Source: Azolla caroliniana (Eukaryota > Polypodiophyta). Taken from it: a stretch of DNA of 64,000 nt. Below, piece after piece: positions 11,499 through 22,567 of this stretch (its first letter is position 1; each line of letters opens with the position of its first letter). The DNA is taken from the NCBI GenBank assembly GCA_043228905.1, contig JBHGNT010000003.1, positions 19,840,001 through 19,904,000 on the forward strand, given 5' to 3'. The notes under the pieces were generated by a model that did no database searches, had not been told where the DNA came from, and saw nothing but the letters and a program-made list of their open reading frames with translations. The position numbers were made by a program, and so were the translations under genes.

Positions 11499-11958
11499 TG
11501 TTGTCTGCCGGAAGCGGACAAATGTAAATAACGTATGGGAAAGAAATGAATTATTATACTTGGAGCGTTAAGTAATGCGTCCAACGGTTCACGTAGGAAG
11601 CGTAACTGACTAAGCCTTGTGTATATAAAGGGCAGAAGAACAATGTAATAGCTAGCGCCTTTTTGAGCATAATTGTTAATAGAGTTATGTCTTCTCTGAT
11701 ATTGTATCTCTTGTCTATTCCCTGTTATCTCTGTGTGACTGCATAAGCGTAAGCATATAAGGTAAGTATGTGGTGCATAGTTACGCACAAGAGGAGCTTG
11801 GTTAAAGCCGTCCCCCATTCACTCCCTTAGTAAATACACTCTAACAGTATAAGTCACTACGTCCAGCGGGCTACGTGTATCCCTACCCCCTTGCACCACA
11901 ATCACCTTGATACCTACCCTGAAGGACGAAGGGTAGGCCGTGTTCCTAACCGGCAACA
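11499..11958 (+). repeat. Gypsy-1 3' LTR
   Basis: The LTR begins TGTTGTC and ends GGCAACA directly before the CACAA target duplication. A TATATAAA box lies at 11622-11629. A purine-rich tract AAGGAGAGGGTGGG lies about 40 bp upstream, near 11447-11460, and may be the polypurine tract. The last 131 bp are absent from the 5' LTR. Confidence 0.8.
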
Positions 11959-11993
11959 CACAATTTTAAGGCATCTTCCTGGTGGTAAGAGTC
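11959..11993 (+). mobile_element. LINE-1, piece 2 (35 bp between two insertions)
   Basis: This short fragment holds the right CACAA duplication of gypsy-1 (11959-11963) and the left GAGTC duplication of copia-1 (11989-11993). The bases between encode part of HLPGGKS, which joins in frame to SLGWDGLTNE at 17106. This is the usual KSPGxDGLTNE region before LINE reverse transcriptase. Confidence 0.85.
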
Positions 11994-12399
11994 TGTTGGG
12001 AGACAGGTCCCTCCGGATGGGAAGAGAGAAGAACAGTGCCAATGAAGAAACTCGGCCGAGGCCGAATCCGGATGAGGAGTACCCGGCTACGGAGAGCCGG
12101 ATGGCGCAGACCCGGTGAGAACCGGATGAGGAGTACTTGGCTACGGAGAGCCGGATGGTGCAGACCCGGTGAGAACCGGATGAGGAGTACCCGGCTACGG
12201 AGAGCCGGATGGTGCAGACCCGGTGAGGAATGCTCACTGGATGAAGAGACATATTCGTAAATATGTTTCCGAGAGTCCATCGAGGCTATATTTGTAAATA
12301 GCCGAAAAGTCATATTAGTATAAATATGACTTAGGGCAAACTTTTACTAACTGTTGTTGTTATTCTTGTTGGTGTAAGAAGAGAGAGCGCGTAACTGTG

Positions 12400-12452
<53 letters not shown>

Positions 12453-12721
12453 GTTGTTGCCTCTGTTGTAACCGCCGCCTGTGGCGAAGATCGTGAGCAT
12501 GAGGTCGTTGCCTCCGTTAACTCACTGTTGTACATTCTAACATAGTGATAGTTTGCAGCCTATGGGCTGCCGTGGTTTTTTCCCTAGTTTGGGATTTTCC
12601 ACGTAAACATCCTATGTACTCTTCTCTTCTATGTGTCGTGCATTCATTCCCGTTTTCTGTGTATGATTCTAAGCTCGGTTGTGGCCGAGCATTGCGCATT
12701 AGGAGCGTTGAGTTCCCGTCA
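11994..12721 (+). repeat. Copia-1 5' LTR with 54-bp U3 repeats
   Basis: It starts TGTTGGGAGACAGG and ends TTCCCGTCA. Three 54-bp tandem repeats begin at 12068, 12122 and 12176 (CCGGATGAGGAGTAC...). A TATAAATA box is at 12319-12326 inside a palindromic GTCATATT...AATATGAC context. A long GA microsatellite follows at about 12402-12450. The upstream tandem repeats are in the position of U3 enhancer repeats. Confidence 0.88.
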
Positions 12722-12723
12722 AG

Positions 12724-12735
12724 TAGTATCAGAGC
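12724..12735 (+). other. Copia-1 primer-binding site
   Basis: TAGTATCAGAGC differs by one base from the initiator-Met-type PBS TGGTATCAGAGC. It lies 2 nt after the LTR end. Confidence 0.8.
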
Positions 12736-12738
12736 GAA

Positions 12739-14280
12739 ATGACACAGAAAATGGATGATTCGTTGGGAGGCATGTTCAAGCTCACCGGCTCCAACTATTC
12801 AGTGTGGAAGTCGAATATGAGGGACATGCTCGTGGTTAAAGATCTTTGGCTACCGGTTCAGTTTGGGGACAAGAGACCGGACAAAATCGACGCCACGATA
12901 TGGGAGGTGATGCACATGAAGACAACGGCGTACATACGGTGCTTCATCGACATGAGCCTATACAACAACTTCAATGAAGAGAGCAAGGCTCATGAGCTCT
13001 GGGAGAAGATCGGCATTATGTTTCAAAACAAAAATGTTGTCAATCAGGTTTCGGTATTCCGAAAGCTAGTAAGACTTCGGTACCAAGATGGCTCCAACAT
13101 GGCGGAGCACATCAATTCCTTCCAGGGGTTGATCCACCAGGCAACATCATTGGAAGTACCTCTCGCCGATGAGGTACTAGCACTACTCTTGCTCGGTTCC
13201 CTCCCGGATAGCTGGGAAACGTTGGTTGTCACTTTGGGCAACATCGGGCCGGAAGGGAAACGGTTATCCCTAGCAAGAGTAAAGTCGAGCTTGCTAGATG
13301 AGGAGGCGCGTCGGAAAGATAAAGATACGAGCTCCGACTCCAAAGCTCTCCTTACCGAATCGGAACGCGGAAGACCGTGTCCCCAGAACCGGGAGAAGTC
13401 GGGGACACGGTCAAAGTCAAGGGGAAGGCCTACTTGCTTCTATTGCAGTAAGCCGGGACACTTCCAGAAGAACTGTCGGCATTTCCGGAAAAACAAGGAA
13501 ACCGACGGTACCGATTCGAAGCGGACACCGGACCGAAACGGTAAAGACCGGAGGGGGCCGGACCGGAAGGGAATGACGGCAATCGCGGCAAGTGAAGAAG
13601 AGTTGATGCTCATCACCGAGGAGAGTGAGATAAACCTTGCCGGCGACGAGATGACCTGGGTGGTAGACTCCGGAGCATCGTTCCACCTTACCCCGGACCG
13701 GAAATGCTTCTCATCCTACTCAATCGGTGATCACGGTTGTGTCCGGATGGGGAATGAAGGTACATGCCGAATTGTCGGCATAGGAGACGTGTGGCTGTCA
13801 ACACCAACCGGATGCAAGTTGTTGCTGAAGGATGTTCGACACGTTCCGGAGGTTCGTCTAAACCTGATATCAGTCGGTCGGCTAGATGATGAAGGCTACA
13901 CAGGCAACATCCGGAACGGTGTCATGAAGTTCAGCAAAGGGAGCCTGATTGTGGCTCGGGCCCGGAAGGTCAACACACTGTACCTGATGAATGCCCGGTT
14001 ATGTCCGGAAGAAGTGAACCTGGCATCCGACACTGTCGGTGAGCTTTGGCACAAGAGACTGTGTCATATGAGCAAGAAGGGGATGAAGAGGCTTGCAGAC
14101 GACAACCTCATTCCAGTGAAGAACGTGCACTTGGAGAAGTGCACTGATTGTCTGGCCGGTAAGCAAAACCGGACCTCCTTCCGACCAAGGCCACCGATGA
14201 GACGTAATGCACCAACTCCAGTGGTGCATACGGATGTGTGTCAAGTAGACACAAAGTCACATGCCGGAGACACACCATAG
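12739..14280 (+). CDS. Copia-1 Gag, protease and pre-integrase region
   Basis: The ATG at 12739 follows the PBS directly. Residues 1 to about 190 form a copia-type gag domain (FKLTGSNYSVWKSNM near the start, HELWEKI, LLGSLPDSW). A CCHC knuckle CFYCSKPGHFQKNC is near residue 235. The aspartic protease motif is VVDSGASFHLTP near residue 310. A GAG-pre-integrase segment (LWHKRLCHMSKKGM) and the integrase zinc Cys pair CTDCLAGKQNR follow. The frame enters the integrase core at VHTDVCQVDTKSHAG and then stops at 14278-14280, because the core has been deleted. Element proteins form particles and process the polyprotein. Confidence 0.9.
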   Translation: MTQKMDDSLGGMFKLTGSNYSVWKSNMRDMLVVKDLWLPVQFGDKRPDKIDATIWEVMHMKTTAYIRCFIDMSLYNNFNEESKAHELWEKIGIMFQNKNVVNQVSVFRKLVRLRYQDGSNMAEHINSFQGLIHQATSLEVPLADEVLALLLLGSLPDSWETLVVTLGNIGPEGKRLSLARVKSSLLDEEARRKDKDTSSDSKALLTESERGRPCPQNREKSGTRSKSRGRPTCFYCSKPGHFQKNCRHFRKNKETDGTDSKRTPDRNGKDRRGPDRKGMTAIAASEEELMLITEESEINLAGDEMTWVVDSGASFHLTPDRKCFSSYSIGDHGCVRMGNEGTCRIVGIGDVWLSTPTGCKLLLKDVRHVPEVRLNLISVGRLDDEGYTGNIRNGVMKFSKGSLIVARARKVNTLYLMNARLCPEEVNLASDTVGELWHKRLCHMSKKGMKRLADDNLIPVKNVHLEKCTDCLAGKQNRTSFRPRPPMRRNAPTPVVHTDVCQVDTKSHAGDTP

Positions 14281-14302
14281 AGACGGAGACACACCACAGA
14301 GA
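14265..14302 (+). repeat. Short direct repeat at the integrase deletion junction
   Basis: GGAGACACACCA occurs twice 19 bp apart, exactly where the integrase core is missing. This suggests deletion by slippage or microhomology, or a patched reverse-transcription jump. Confidence 0.7.
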
Positions 14303-16403
14303 GTCTGGACCGGTAAGGAAGTGTCTTACCGGCATCTGAAGGTGTTCGGGTGTCTCGCGTACGTGCATGTAGCTAAGGACCGGAGAGGAAAGTTAGATCC
14401 AAAGACCCGGCCATGCATATTCCTCGGTTACGGCGACGATGAGTTCGGCTACCGAGTGTGGGACCCGGTCGACAAGAAGGCATTCCGGAGTCGAGATATT
14501 ATCTTCATCGAGGACAAGACGCTCGCCGACTGGGAGTTGGAGAAGAAGATAATGAACTCCGAGTCGACCAGTAAGGATCGACTCTACGATGAGCAGACCC
14601 AACCGGCAAGAGACCGGTTAGCACTCGAGGGACCGGCCGGTTACGGTGAGGATACCGAACAGGCTGAAGAAGAAGTAGAGGAAGCTGAAACCGGAACCGG
14701 CCAAGACCCCGAATCGGATTCGGATGAAGAGCAAATGGAGGAGCCGGTTACCGAAGCCCGAAGACGGAGATATCCTCTCAGAGAGAGAAGGGCCCCCCAA
14801 AGATTTCCGGATGCAGAGCATGTGCTGCTGACCGATGAGGGGGAGCCGGAAAGCTTCGAAGAAGCGAAGGATGACACCCACAGCCGAAAATGGTTAAGTG
14901 CCATGCAGGATGAGATGGATTCCCTGCATGAGAACCATACGTACGAATTGGTGGAGTTGCCGAAAGGAAAGCGGGCACTCCGAAATAAGTGGGTGCACAA
15001 GTTGAAACCGGGAGATGCCGGCAACCCCCCGAGATACAAAGCCAGGATCGTGGTGAAGGGGTTCCAGCGGAAGAAGGGCGTGGATTTCGACGAGATATTT
15101 GCCCCAGTAGTAAAGATGACCTCCATCCGGACGATGCTGAGTATAGCGGCAAGCATGGACATCGAGGTAGAGCAGCTAGACGTGAAGACAGCATTCCTTC
15201 ACGGCGACCTCGAAGAGGAGATCTACATGCAGCAACCAGAAGGATTCGTGGAGAAAGGGAAGGAGCACCTGGTTTGTCGGTTGAAGAAGAGCCTCTACGG
15301 GTTGAAGCAAGCCCCCCGGCAATGGTACCGGAAGTTCGACTCCTTCATGACCGATCAAGGGTACCACAAGACGCAGGCCGATCACTGCGTCTTTGTGAAG
15401 AAGTTCGAAGGAGGCGACTTCCTGATACTCCTTCTATACGTGGATGACATGTTGATCGTCGGACGGGACCAAGTCGAAATACGGATGCTGAAGAAGGCTC
15501 TCAATCGGACCTTCTCAATGAAAGACTTGGGTCCGGCAAGACAGATGTTGGGGATGCATATTATCTGGAACCGATCAGTGAAGCAATTGTGGCTGTCACA
15601 GGAGAAGTACGTGACAAAGGTGCTTCACCGGTTCAACATGTCAGATGCGAAACCGGTCGGATCGACACTTCCGGCAAACTGCAGGTTATCCGGTAAGCAA
15701 AGCCCGAAGACGAAAGCAGAGAAGGCGGATATGATGAAGATTCCATATGCCTCTACCGTCGGGAGCCTAATGTACACAATGGTGTGTACTCGACCGGATA
15801 TAGGATACGCAGTCGGAGTGGTGAGCCGGTTCATGAGCAATCCCGGCAGGGAGCACTGGAACGCGGTCAAATGGATACTCCGGTACTTGAAGAGCACTTC
15901 GCATATGTGTCTCCAATTCGGCTCCGGAAAACCTCAACTTGACGGTTTTACCGATTCGGACATGTCAGCTGATGTGGATACCAGTCGGTCTACATCCGGG
16001 TATATAATGACATATGCAGGGGGAGCTGTTTCGTGGTAATCGAGGCTGCAGAAGACGGTTGCGTTGTCAACCACGGAAGCGGAGTACATGGCGGCTGTGG
16101 AAGCCGGCAAGGAAATATTATGGATGAAGGACTTCATCGGAGAGCTCGGTATCCGGCAAGATGAATACCGGCTCTATTGCGACAGTCAAAGTGCCATCCA
16201 CCTTGCTAAGAATGCGGCCTACCATTCCCGGACGAAACATATCCAGCGAAGGTATCACTGGATCTGGGAAAGAGTAGATGACCAGGAGTTCGCGCTGACG
16301 AAGATCCACACGGCCGAGAACGGGTCAGATATGTTGACCAAAGTGTTGATACCCGACAAGCTGGATGCATGCCGGAAGCGGGTCGGACTAGTAAGACACC
16401 CCA
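14281..16403 (+). pseudogene. Copia-1 integrase end, reverse transcriptase and RNase H
   Basis: The frame from 14261 resumes after the missing integrase core at RVWTGKEVSYRHLKVFGC, then an acidic spacer (about 14560-14800) and copia RT (NKWVHKLKPGD, QLDVKTAFLHGDLEEE, catalytic YVDDMLIVG near 15440). RNase H starts with GFTDSDMSADVDTSRSTSGY, but a TAA at 16037-16039 interrupts GGAVSW. The frame continues through ALSTTEAEYMA, LYCDSQSAIHLAKN and SDMLTK into the 3' LTR. RT looks intact; the stop and the upstream deletion disable the polyprotein. Confidence 0.88.
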
Positions 16404-17105
16404 TGCCGGGAGACAGGTCCCTCCGGATGGGAAGAGAGAAGAACAGTGCCGATGAACAAACTCGGCCGAGGCCGAATCCGGATGAGGAGTACCCGGCTAC
16501 GGAGAGCCGGATAGCGCAGACCCGATGAGAACCGGATGAGGAGTACCCAGCTACGGAGAGCCGGATGGTGCAAACCCGGTGAGAACTGGATGAGGAGTAC
16601 CCGGCTACGGAGAGCCGGATGGTGCAGACTCGGTGAGGAATGCTCACCGGATGAAGAGACATATTCGTAAATATGTTTCTGAGAGTCCATCGAGGCTATA
16701 TTTGTAAATAGCCGAAAAGTCATATTAGTATAAATATGACTTAGGGCAAACTTTTACTAACTGTTGTTGTTATTCTTGTTGGTGTAAGAAGAGAGAGCAC
16801 GTAACTGTGTACAGAGAGAGAGAGAGAGAGAGAGAGGTCGTTGCCTCTGTTGTAACCGCCGCTTGTGGCAAAGATCGTGAGCACGAGGTCGTTGCCTCCG
16901 TTAACTCACTGTTGTACATTCTAACATAGTGATAGTTTGCAGCCTGTGGGCTGCCGTGGTTTTTTCCCTAGTTTGGGATTTTCCACGTAAACATCCTGTG
17001 TACTCTTCTCTTCTATGTGTCGTGCATTCATTCCCATTTTCTGTGTATGATTCTAAGCTCGGTTGTCGCCGAGCATTGCGTATAAGGAGCGTTGAGTTCC
17101 CGTCA
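16404..17105 (+). repeat. Copia-1 3' LTR
   Basis: It starts TGCCGGGAGACAGG and ends TTCCCGTCA before GAGTC. It has three 54-bp repeats from about 16477 and a shorter GA microsatellite than the 5' LTR, which explains the 702 versus 728 bp length. Confidence 0.9.
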
Positions 17106-19135
17106 GAGTCTTGGTTGGGATGGCTTGACAAATGAAGTTTTTAAGCAATATTCGAACATTTTAAAGGGGCCCTTAACTTTGATGTTTCAACATTCTTGGG
17201 ATTTTGGTCATATGCCTCAAGCTCGGAAGGTTGGTCTAATTAAATTAGTTCCAAAGGTGGCATCTCTCGAGTCACTTCATTAATGGAGACCTATTTCTTT
17301 GATGGGGGGGTTGTATAAGATATTTACAAAGGTCTTGGCAAATAGATTACAAAAGTATTTGCCAAAGTTGATATATCCCGCCCAATATGGTTTTATTGCA
17401 TGTAGGAATATATTGCATAATGTGTTGAATGTTCGAATGGCCATGGATTATGCTCGAAACACTCATCAAGAATTGATTATGGTGCAATTAGATTTGGAGA
17501 AAGCTTATGATCATGTTAATTGGTTCTTTGTTTCTGGGTTAATGCATACAATGGGCTTTGGACCTCGTATGTCTCGTCTCATATTTTTATTAGGACAAGA
17601 TGTGGTGTCTTGAGTAATGCTTAATGAGGGAGTTACATCAAATATTGCCCTCACAAGATCCGTTCGTCAAGGATGCCATCTCAACCCACTGTTGTTTGCT
17701 ATTGTTACTCATCCCTTGTTAGTGATGTTATCAAGGCTTGCAACAAATGGTGACATTGTGGGTCTACACCTTCCGCCTGGAGGGCAACTAGTAGCACAAG
17801 CTTTGGCTGATGATTGTTTCATGTTTTTACAAGCCTCATGAGAGAATCTTGAGAAGGGGATGCTTATATGGAACCAATTTGCATTGGCTTCCGGATTACA
17901 TATTAATTGGAGGAAGTCTAGTCTCATATCATGTACTGAAAGGGATTTGGAATGTTTAGGATGGCAAGGATCCGTGGTGAAGAAAGGCTCTATTTTTCAA
18001 CACTTGGGCTATCCATTAGGAATGAATGTTACAAATGATCAATTGATCGAATGGATGTCTAGTAAGTTGCGGGATAAGTTCATGTATTGGAAGTCACAAT
18101 CTTGGTCATCTCATGTACACTTGAAGGTTGTACAATGTATTATGGAACCCATGATACTATATTACTTGCCATTGTTGCCATGGACAAAGAAGGCTTTGCA
18201 TTCTATTTTGCAACCTCTTCGATATTTATTGTGGAAGAAGAGGGATAAGATGGGAATCACTTGGGTTGCATAGAATCATCTAGCAACCCCTAAGCGCTTG
18301 GGGGGAGCTGGAATATTGAACTTATCTAAGCATATGATGGCTCATAGATTTTCATTATTACAAGACCTGTGTTCAAACTCACAACCATGGATATCTATTG
18401 TTCAATATTTCATTGAGAACAAGGGTTTAACATGTGGGAGGATAATGATTAAGGCTTCATGGTGGCAATTACTGAATGGATGTATTTCACTTAGGATTCC
18501 GGCCTCTCTATGTGTTCAACACTTGATTACCTCATGGCAAGAAGCACTATTATTATGTGTATGGAAACCATCACCTAGTAGAGACCATTGTAATTCTTTG
18601 CAAAAAGAGTTGATTGTGTCTTCTCAGTTATTATGTTAGCTAGGAAATGAGAGATTGTGCTCTCAATTTAATCGTTTGTTTCATTTGGGGGTCAAAGAGC
18701 TGGGAGATATAATTGAGGCTCCATCTCAAAGAATTTTGGAGTTTGTTGACGCGAAACAATTATTACGCATTCCACCTAATTATGGGTTTATTTGGCAACA
18801 ACTACAAAATATTCCATTGATGCAAGGTCCCTTACCTCTACAAACAGGAGAACAACCGTGGATTGATTGGTGTTTAAAGGGTCAAACGTCATTGTTACAA
18901 GTGACTACTAATCTTTTGTATCATTGCTAGTACTCATCGATTTATACAATTATGTCTGATTGATTGTCAGATTTGGAATTACATTTCTCAAATTTGGCAA
19001 GTCTTATCACGGTGTTATTTGACACCTAGACAGTGGGTGTTTGCACAATTTACACAGGTTGACCCAAAATCAGAGATGGAGATCGTTTTTCTATTTCTGA
19101 GATATTGGGGATTGCGTCATAATTGGAATATGCGA
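17106..19135 (+). mobile_element. LINE-1, piece 3: reverse transcriptase and C-terminal region
   Basis: LINE RT motifs in order are WDGLTNEVF, WRPISLMGGLYKIFTKVLANRL (about 17288), QYGFIACRNI, LDLEKAYDHVNW (about 17490), SVRQGCHLNPLLF (about 17660) and the catalytic ALADD (about 17800). Stops at about 17281, 17611, 17839, 18271 and 18637 break the frame. The tail ends in FLRYWGLRHNWNMR (about 19090-19135), where gypsy-2 interrupts it. Confidence 0.88.
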
Positions 19136-19225
19136 TGTCGAGGTATTCCTCGCGGATGCGTGGAATGAGGCGGGACCTCGGGGGTCTTGTACCGAAGAGC
19201 AAGAGAGAAAGGAGAAGGGAACCCA
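19136..19225 (-). repeat. Gypsy-2 3' LTR remnant (90 bp)
   Basis: This matches the end of the 5' LTR (24738-24827) almost perfectly, then switches at GGGAACCCA directly into integrase C-terminal coding sequence. The start of the 3' LTR and the polypurine tract are therefore deleted. Confidence 0.85.
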
Positions 19226-21330
19226 GCTACCGGTATCGCCATTCTCGTGCCGTCGAGTTCAGCCAGATGGTACGTCCCGTTGTCGTTGGCGCTTTGTACC
19301 ACGTAAGGCCCGAACCACCTTCTTGCGAACTTCCGTGTCGCACGGTGCTGGTTGTCGAGGCTGCTGTCGTAGACTAGCACCCAGTCGCCTTCCTCGATCT
19401 TCTTCGGTCGGAGCCGGTGCGTTCGGTCGAACCAGGCTTTGTTCCTCATCCTTGCTTCCCGAAGCTTTCCTGCAGCCTGCTCCACGTCTTCCGGCCTTCG
19501 CTTGAGCTGACGTATGCGCGCCGCCAATAGTTCCTCCCGGCTCATCTCGTCTCTCCAGTCCACGGTTGCCCATGAGAAGATTGTACGTTCCATCGGCATG
19601 ATCGGCTTCTGCCCAAACATGACCTCTGCGGGCATGAATCCGGTTACCGAACTGTGCGTAGTTCGGTCAGCCCACAACGCGTAAGGCAGCAGCTGCGCCC
19701 AGTTCCCGACTTGACCCCCGCATGCCCGAACTAACGCCTTGACGATCGGTCCGTGTCCGCGCTCTACCTTCCCATTCGCCTCCGGATTGTACGCAGTGGT
19801 AAGCGAGAGCTTGACTCCTAACCGGTCGAACAGCTCCTCGGCCTCTTCGGCATCCAACTCCCCGCGATCAGCCACGATCTTCCCGATGCACCCGTACCGG
19901 CATATCACGTCCTCGATCAGGAACCGACATACGGCTGCAGTCGTTTTGTTTTGAAGGGCCCGGCCTTCCACCTGGTTCGTCAGATCTTCCCGAGCCAGGA
20001 CCAGATACCGCATCTGTCTTACTCCCATCGGCATCGTCACCAGATCTACCATCCATTTGAAGTGGATGGTCGGAGGGTACGTAGGGTGAAGCTCGTCCCG
20101 ATGTCGGACTACAGAGTGCATCTGACAGCTCTCGCAAGTTGTCACGAACCGATGCACGTCCCGGTACAATTCCGGCCACCAGTACTTCCCCTTTATCTTC
20201 TCGAACGTGGCCCACGTTCCACGGTGTCCAGCCCAAGGGCTGTCGTGGTAGGCCGTCAGCAGCTCCTCCTGTTCTTCCTTCATCGCCACCACCCGGAGCG
20301 GGACGCCGTTCCTCTTCTTCGGGTGCTTCCATAGGTATCCGTCCCGGAGAAAGAATCGGTAAGCTTTCTTCCGGATTCGGTTGTCCTCGTCCTTCGTCCA
20401 TGACGCATCCGGCGTCATTGTTCTCAAAAATCCACCGATCTGGAGCCACTCGCCGTCGTACTTGCTCTCGTCGAAGTCGTTAAGTGCCGGAGTGCTCGTC
20501 CCATCGGTCGTCACGTACACCGCCTCGAAGAAGTCCACGCCGACTTCTTCGTCCTCCGAAACCATGCTGCCCTCGTCATCAAACCTCGCCCTCGAAAGCA
20601 TGTCGGCCATGGCGTTGTCCTTTCCGGAAATGTGCCGTATTTCTGGATCCAGGGACTTGATGTACGCTATCCACCTAAGCATCGCCAGGTCCGGTGTCGC
20701 GCATCCGGAAACCATGCCGAGAATTGGCAGGCAATCCGTCTCGATAATCACTTCTGTCCCGATCAGGTAGTCTTTGTCGGCCTTTACTGCCGAAACGATA
20801 CCCCAGAGTTCGCGTTTAACCTGGGCGTACCCTCGTTGTCGCTCACTGAGGACCTTCGCGCCGAATCGAATCGGGAACCGAATGCCGTCCCCGTCTTCTT
20901 GGTTGACGACCCATCCGATCCCGGTCGGACTCGTATCCACCGTTATGTATACCGGGGTACCCTTCTCGTAGACAGCCTTCCAGAGCGCCGGTGCTGCCGC
21001 AAGAGCTTCCTTCAGCTTCCGGACCGACTCCGTGTGCTCGTCTCGCCACTCGAATTTTCGCCCTTTCTTCAGCAACCCGTATAGCGGCTCCGCAACGTGG
21101 GCGTAATGCGGGATCCATATGTGGTAGAATGCGCATGCCCCCAGGAACCTCCGAACTTCCGTAACCGAGCTACAGTCGGTCTTCATCGCGGAGATGGCTT
21201 CTACCTTTGCCGGAGACGGCTTCCGGCCATATGGTCCACATAGGTGTCCGACCACCAGGATTTCTGATTGCCCGAAGGCCAATTTCTCCCCGGAGAAGGT
21301 TAGCCTCGCATCCTCCCCGGCATGAATCGT
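19226..21330 (-). CDS. Gypsy-2 RT end, RNase H and integrase
   Basis: The long minus-strand frame contains the RT C-terminus (LTFSGEKLAFGQSEILVVGHLCGPYGR), RNase H (VYITVDTSPTGIGWVVN, AQVKRELWGIVSAV, IETDCLPIL, NAMADMLSRARFDDE) and integrase. The integrase has an HHCC domain (HDSPWAGHRG ... CESCQM) and a core with all three catalytic positions visible (MVDLV, VADRGELD, KVERGH). A C-terminal region (EGDWVLVYDSSLDNQHRATRKFARRWFGPYVV) runs into the LTR remnant. This part looks undamaged. Confidence 0.9.
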
Positions 21331-22433
21331 CGGCATCCGTCCGGTCCGAGTGTTGCGTCCTTCTCTTCTACCGGGCACCCCTTGATCGAAATGTCGTCTA
21401 GAAATGGCATGGTGATGTCCGGGATGCAATCCCTCAGTACCTTGTTCATTGCATTCACCATGTGGGCCACCGAGTTGGTCCCTCCTTGTGGCAGGGTACA
21501 CATTCGCACTAGGCCGAGGGGGGTTCGCATCGTCGTAATGTCTCTGCTCTCCACGGCTAGCTGGAACTGGTTGTACCCCGAGTACAGATCACCGACCGAG
21601 TAAATCGACCTTCCGGCAAAGGCCTCCGCGAACTCGTCTATGGTCGGTCCGATTCCTGCGTTCCGAATGGTCACTCTGTTGACCGGCTGCAGGTCTTGAA
21701 TGAAGCGTAATGTTCCGTTTTTCTTTGGTACGGTAAACCATCGGTTCGAGTATGGGGCACTTGACGGTTCGAGAATGCCCATATCGACTTTCTGCCTCAA
21801 TAGCTCCATCAACTTCGGGATGTGAGCTCTCGGTACTGGAATCGGCTTGAGATTCCACGGCACATGCGGTACCGTGAATATCACCATCGGCTCCACGATC
21901 GTCGGGTCTACGCACCCGATCTCTTCCGGTGAGAATGCGAAGGCTTTCCCGTGCCTTCCGAGCATCCTCCGAAACCGGTCTTCCTCCGCCGGCAGTAGGA
22001 ACCCGCCCCCACCGATCTTGAGCTCCCGGAGCGTCCCGTCGGTGAAGGTGTGTCCTATGCAGGCCGGATCTCGTAAACTGGGGTCCGACGCAACCCCTCT
22101 GATTCGGGACTCGCTACCCTCCGGTAAGGGTGTCGCGACTGGCCTTACCTTCCGGTCCACAGTCTTGTACTTCGTGCTAACTCGGGCCGTCTGATCCGAC
22201 CGGAGCCCCTGGCTGAAGTTCGCGATGACTTCGTACATCTCTTCGGAACATACCGGTATCGTCCGGTCTTCATTAAGGTCTTCCCCAGCTACCTCCCTCA
22301 GCATTCCCAAGGTGTCGTCGAAGGAGACCGCCTCCACGGCTCCGCTGATTTCCTCGTCCGGGCCGAGAACTCCGCACGCTCGAAGTCGCACTTCCGCCCT
22401 TGTCTTTTCTCGGCCAACGATGCCGACTATCAT
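21331..22433 (-). pseudogene. Gypsy-2 reverse transcriptase, frameshifted
   Basis: RT motifs are RWFTVPKKNGTLRFIQDLQPVN, GDLYSGYNQFQL, RTPLGLVRMCTLPQGGTNS and the catalytic PFLDDISIKG (about 21390-21415). After EEKD the frame is lost near 21310-21370 and the sequence resumes in another frame, with apparent loss of some codons. The upstream join to the protease frame is also broken near 22560, at a run of five T (minus strand). Confidence 0.85.
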
Positions 22434-22567
22434 ACACCCTCCGTTGTTGGAGAAGCAAAACTTCCTACCTATCGTACAGGGTTCCTTCGGTTTCGGTTCT
22501 ATCGTACAGTCGTGGGGTCTTTTCCGAGTGTCCGGGTTGTCTCGGCCCCATGCCTTGGCAGCCCTCT

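Larger units (their letters stand above)
1837..11958 (+). mobile_element. Ty3/gypsy-1 retrotransposon, decayed, inserted in LINE-1
   Basis: The element begins TGTTGTC and ends GGCAACA, and 5-bp CACAA duplications flank it (1832-1836 and 11959-11963). The order is LTR, gag with zinc knuckle, protease, reverse transcriptase, RNase H, integrase, extra 3' coiled-coil frame, LTR. Many stops and frame breaks make it non-autonomous. The shared parts of the LTRs differ at about 9% of sites by eye, so it is older than copia-1. It contains at least two later insertions (about 6870-7540 and about 9853-10545). Confidence 0.9.
11994..17105 (+). mobile_element. Ty1/copia-1 retrotransposon inserted in LINE-1
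   Basis: The element has TG...CA LTRs and 5-bp GAGTC duplications (11989-11993 and 17106-17110). It contains an initiator-Met-type PBS, gag, protease, pre-integrase, a partial integrase, RT and RNase H. The LTRs differ by roughly 2-3% by eye outside the microsatellite, so it is younger than gypsy-1. The integrase core is deleted and RNase H has a stop, so it cannot move by itself. Confidence 0.92.

Noticed and set aside
14641-15447. Long frames on other strands or phases over copia-1 pol
   Set aside because: They overlap the clear copia RT frame and have no domain. High GC lengthens chance frames.
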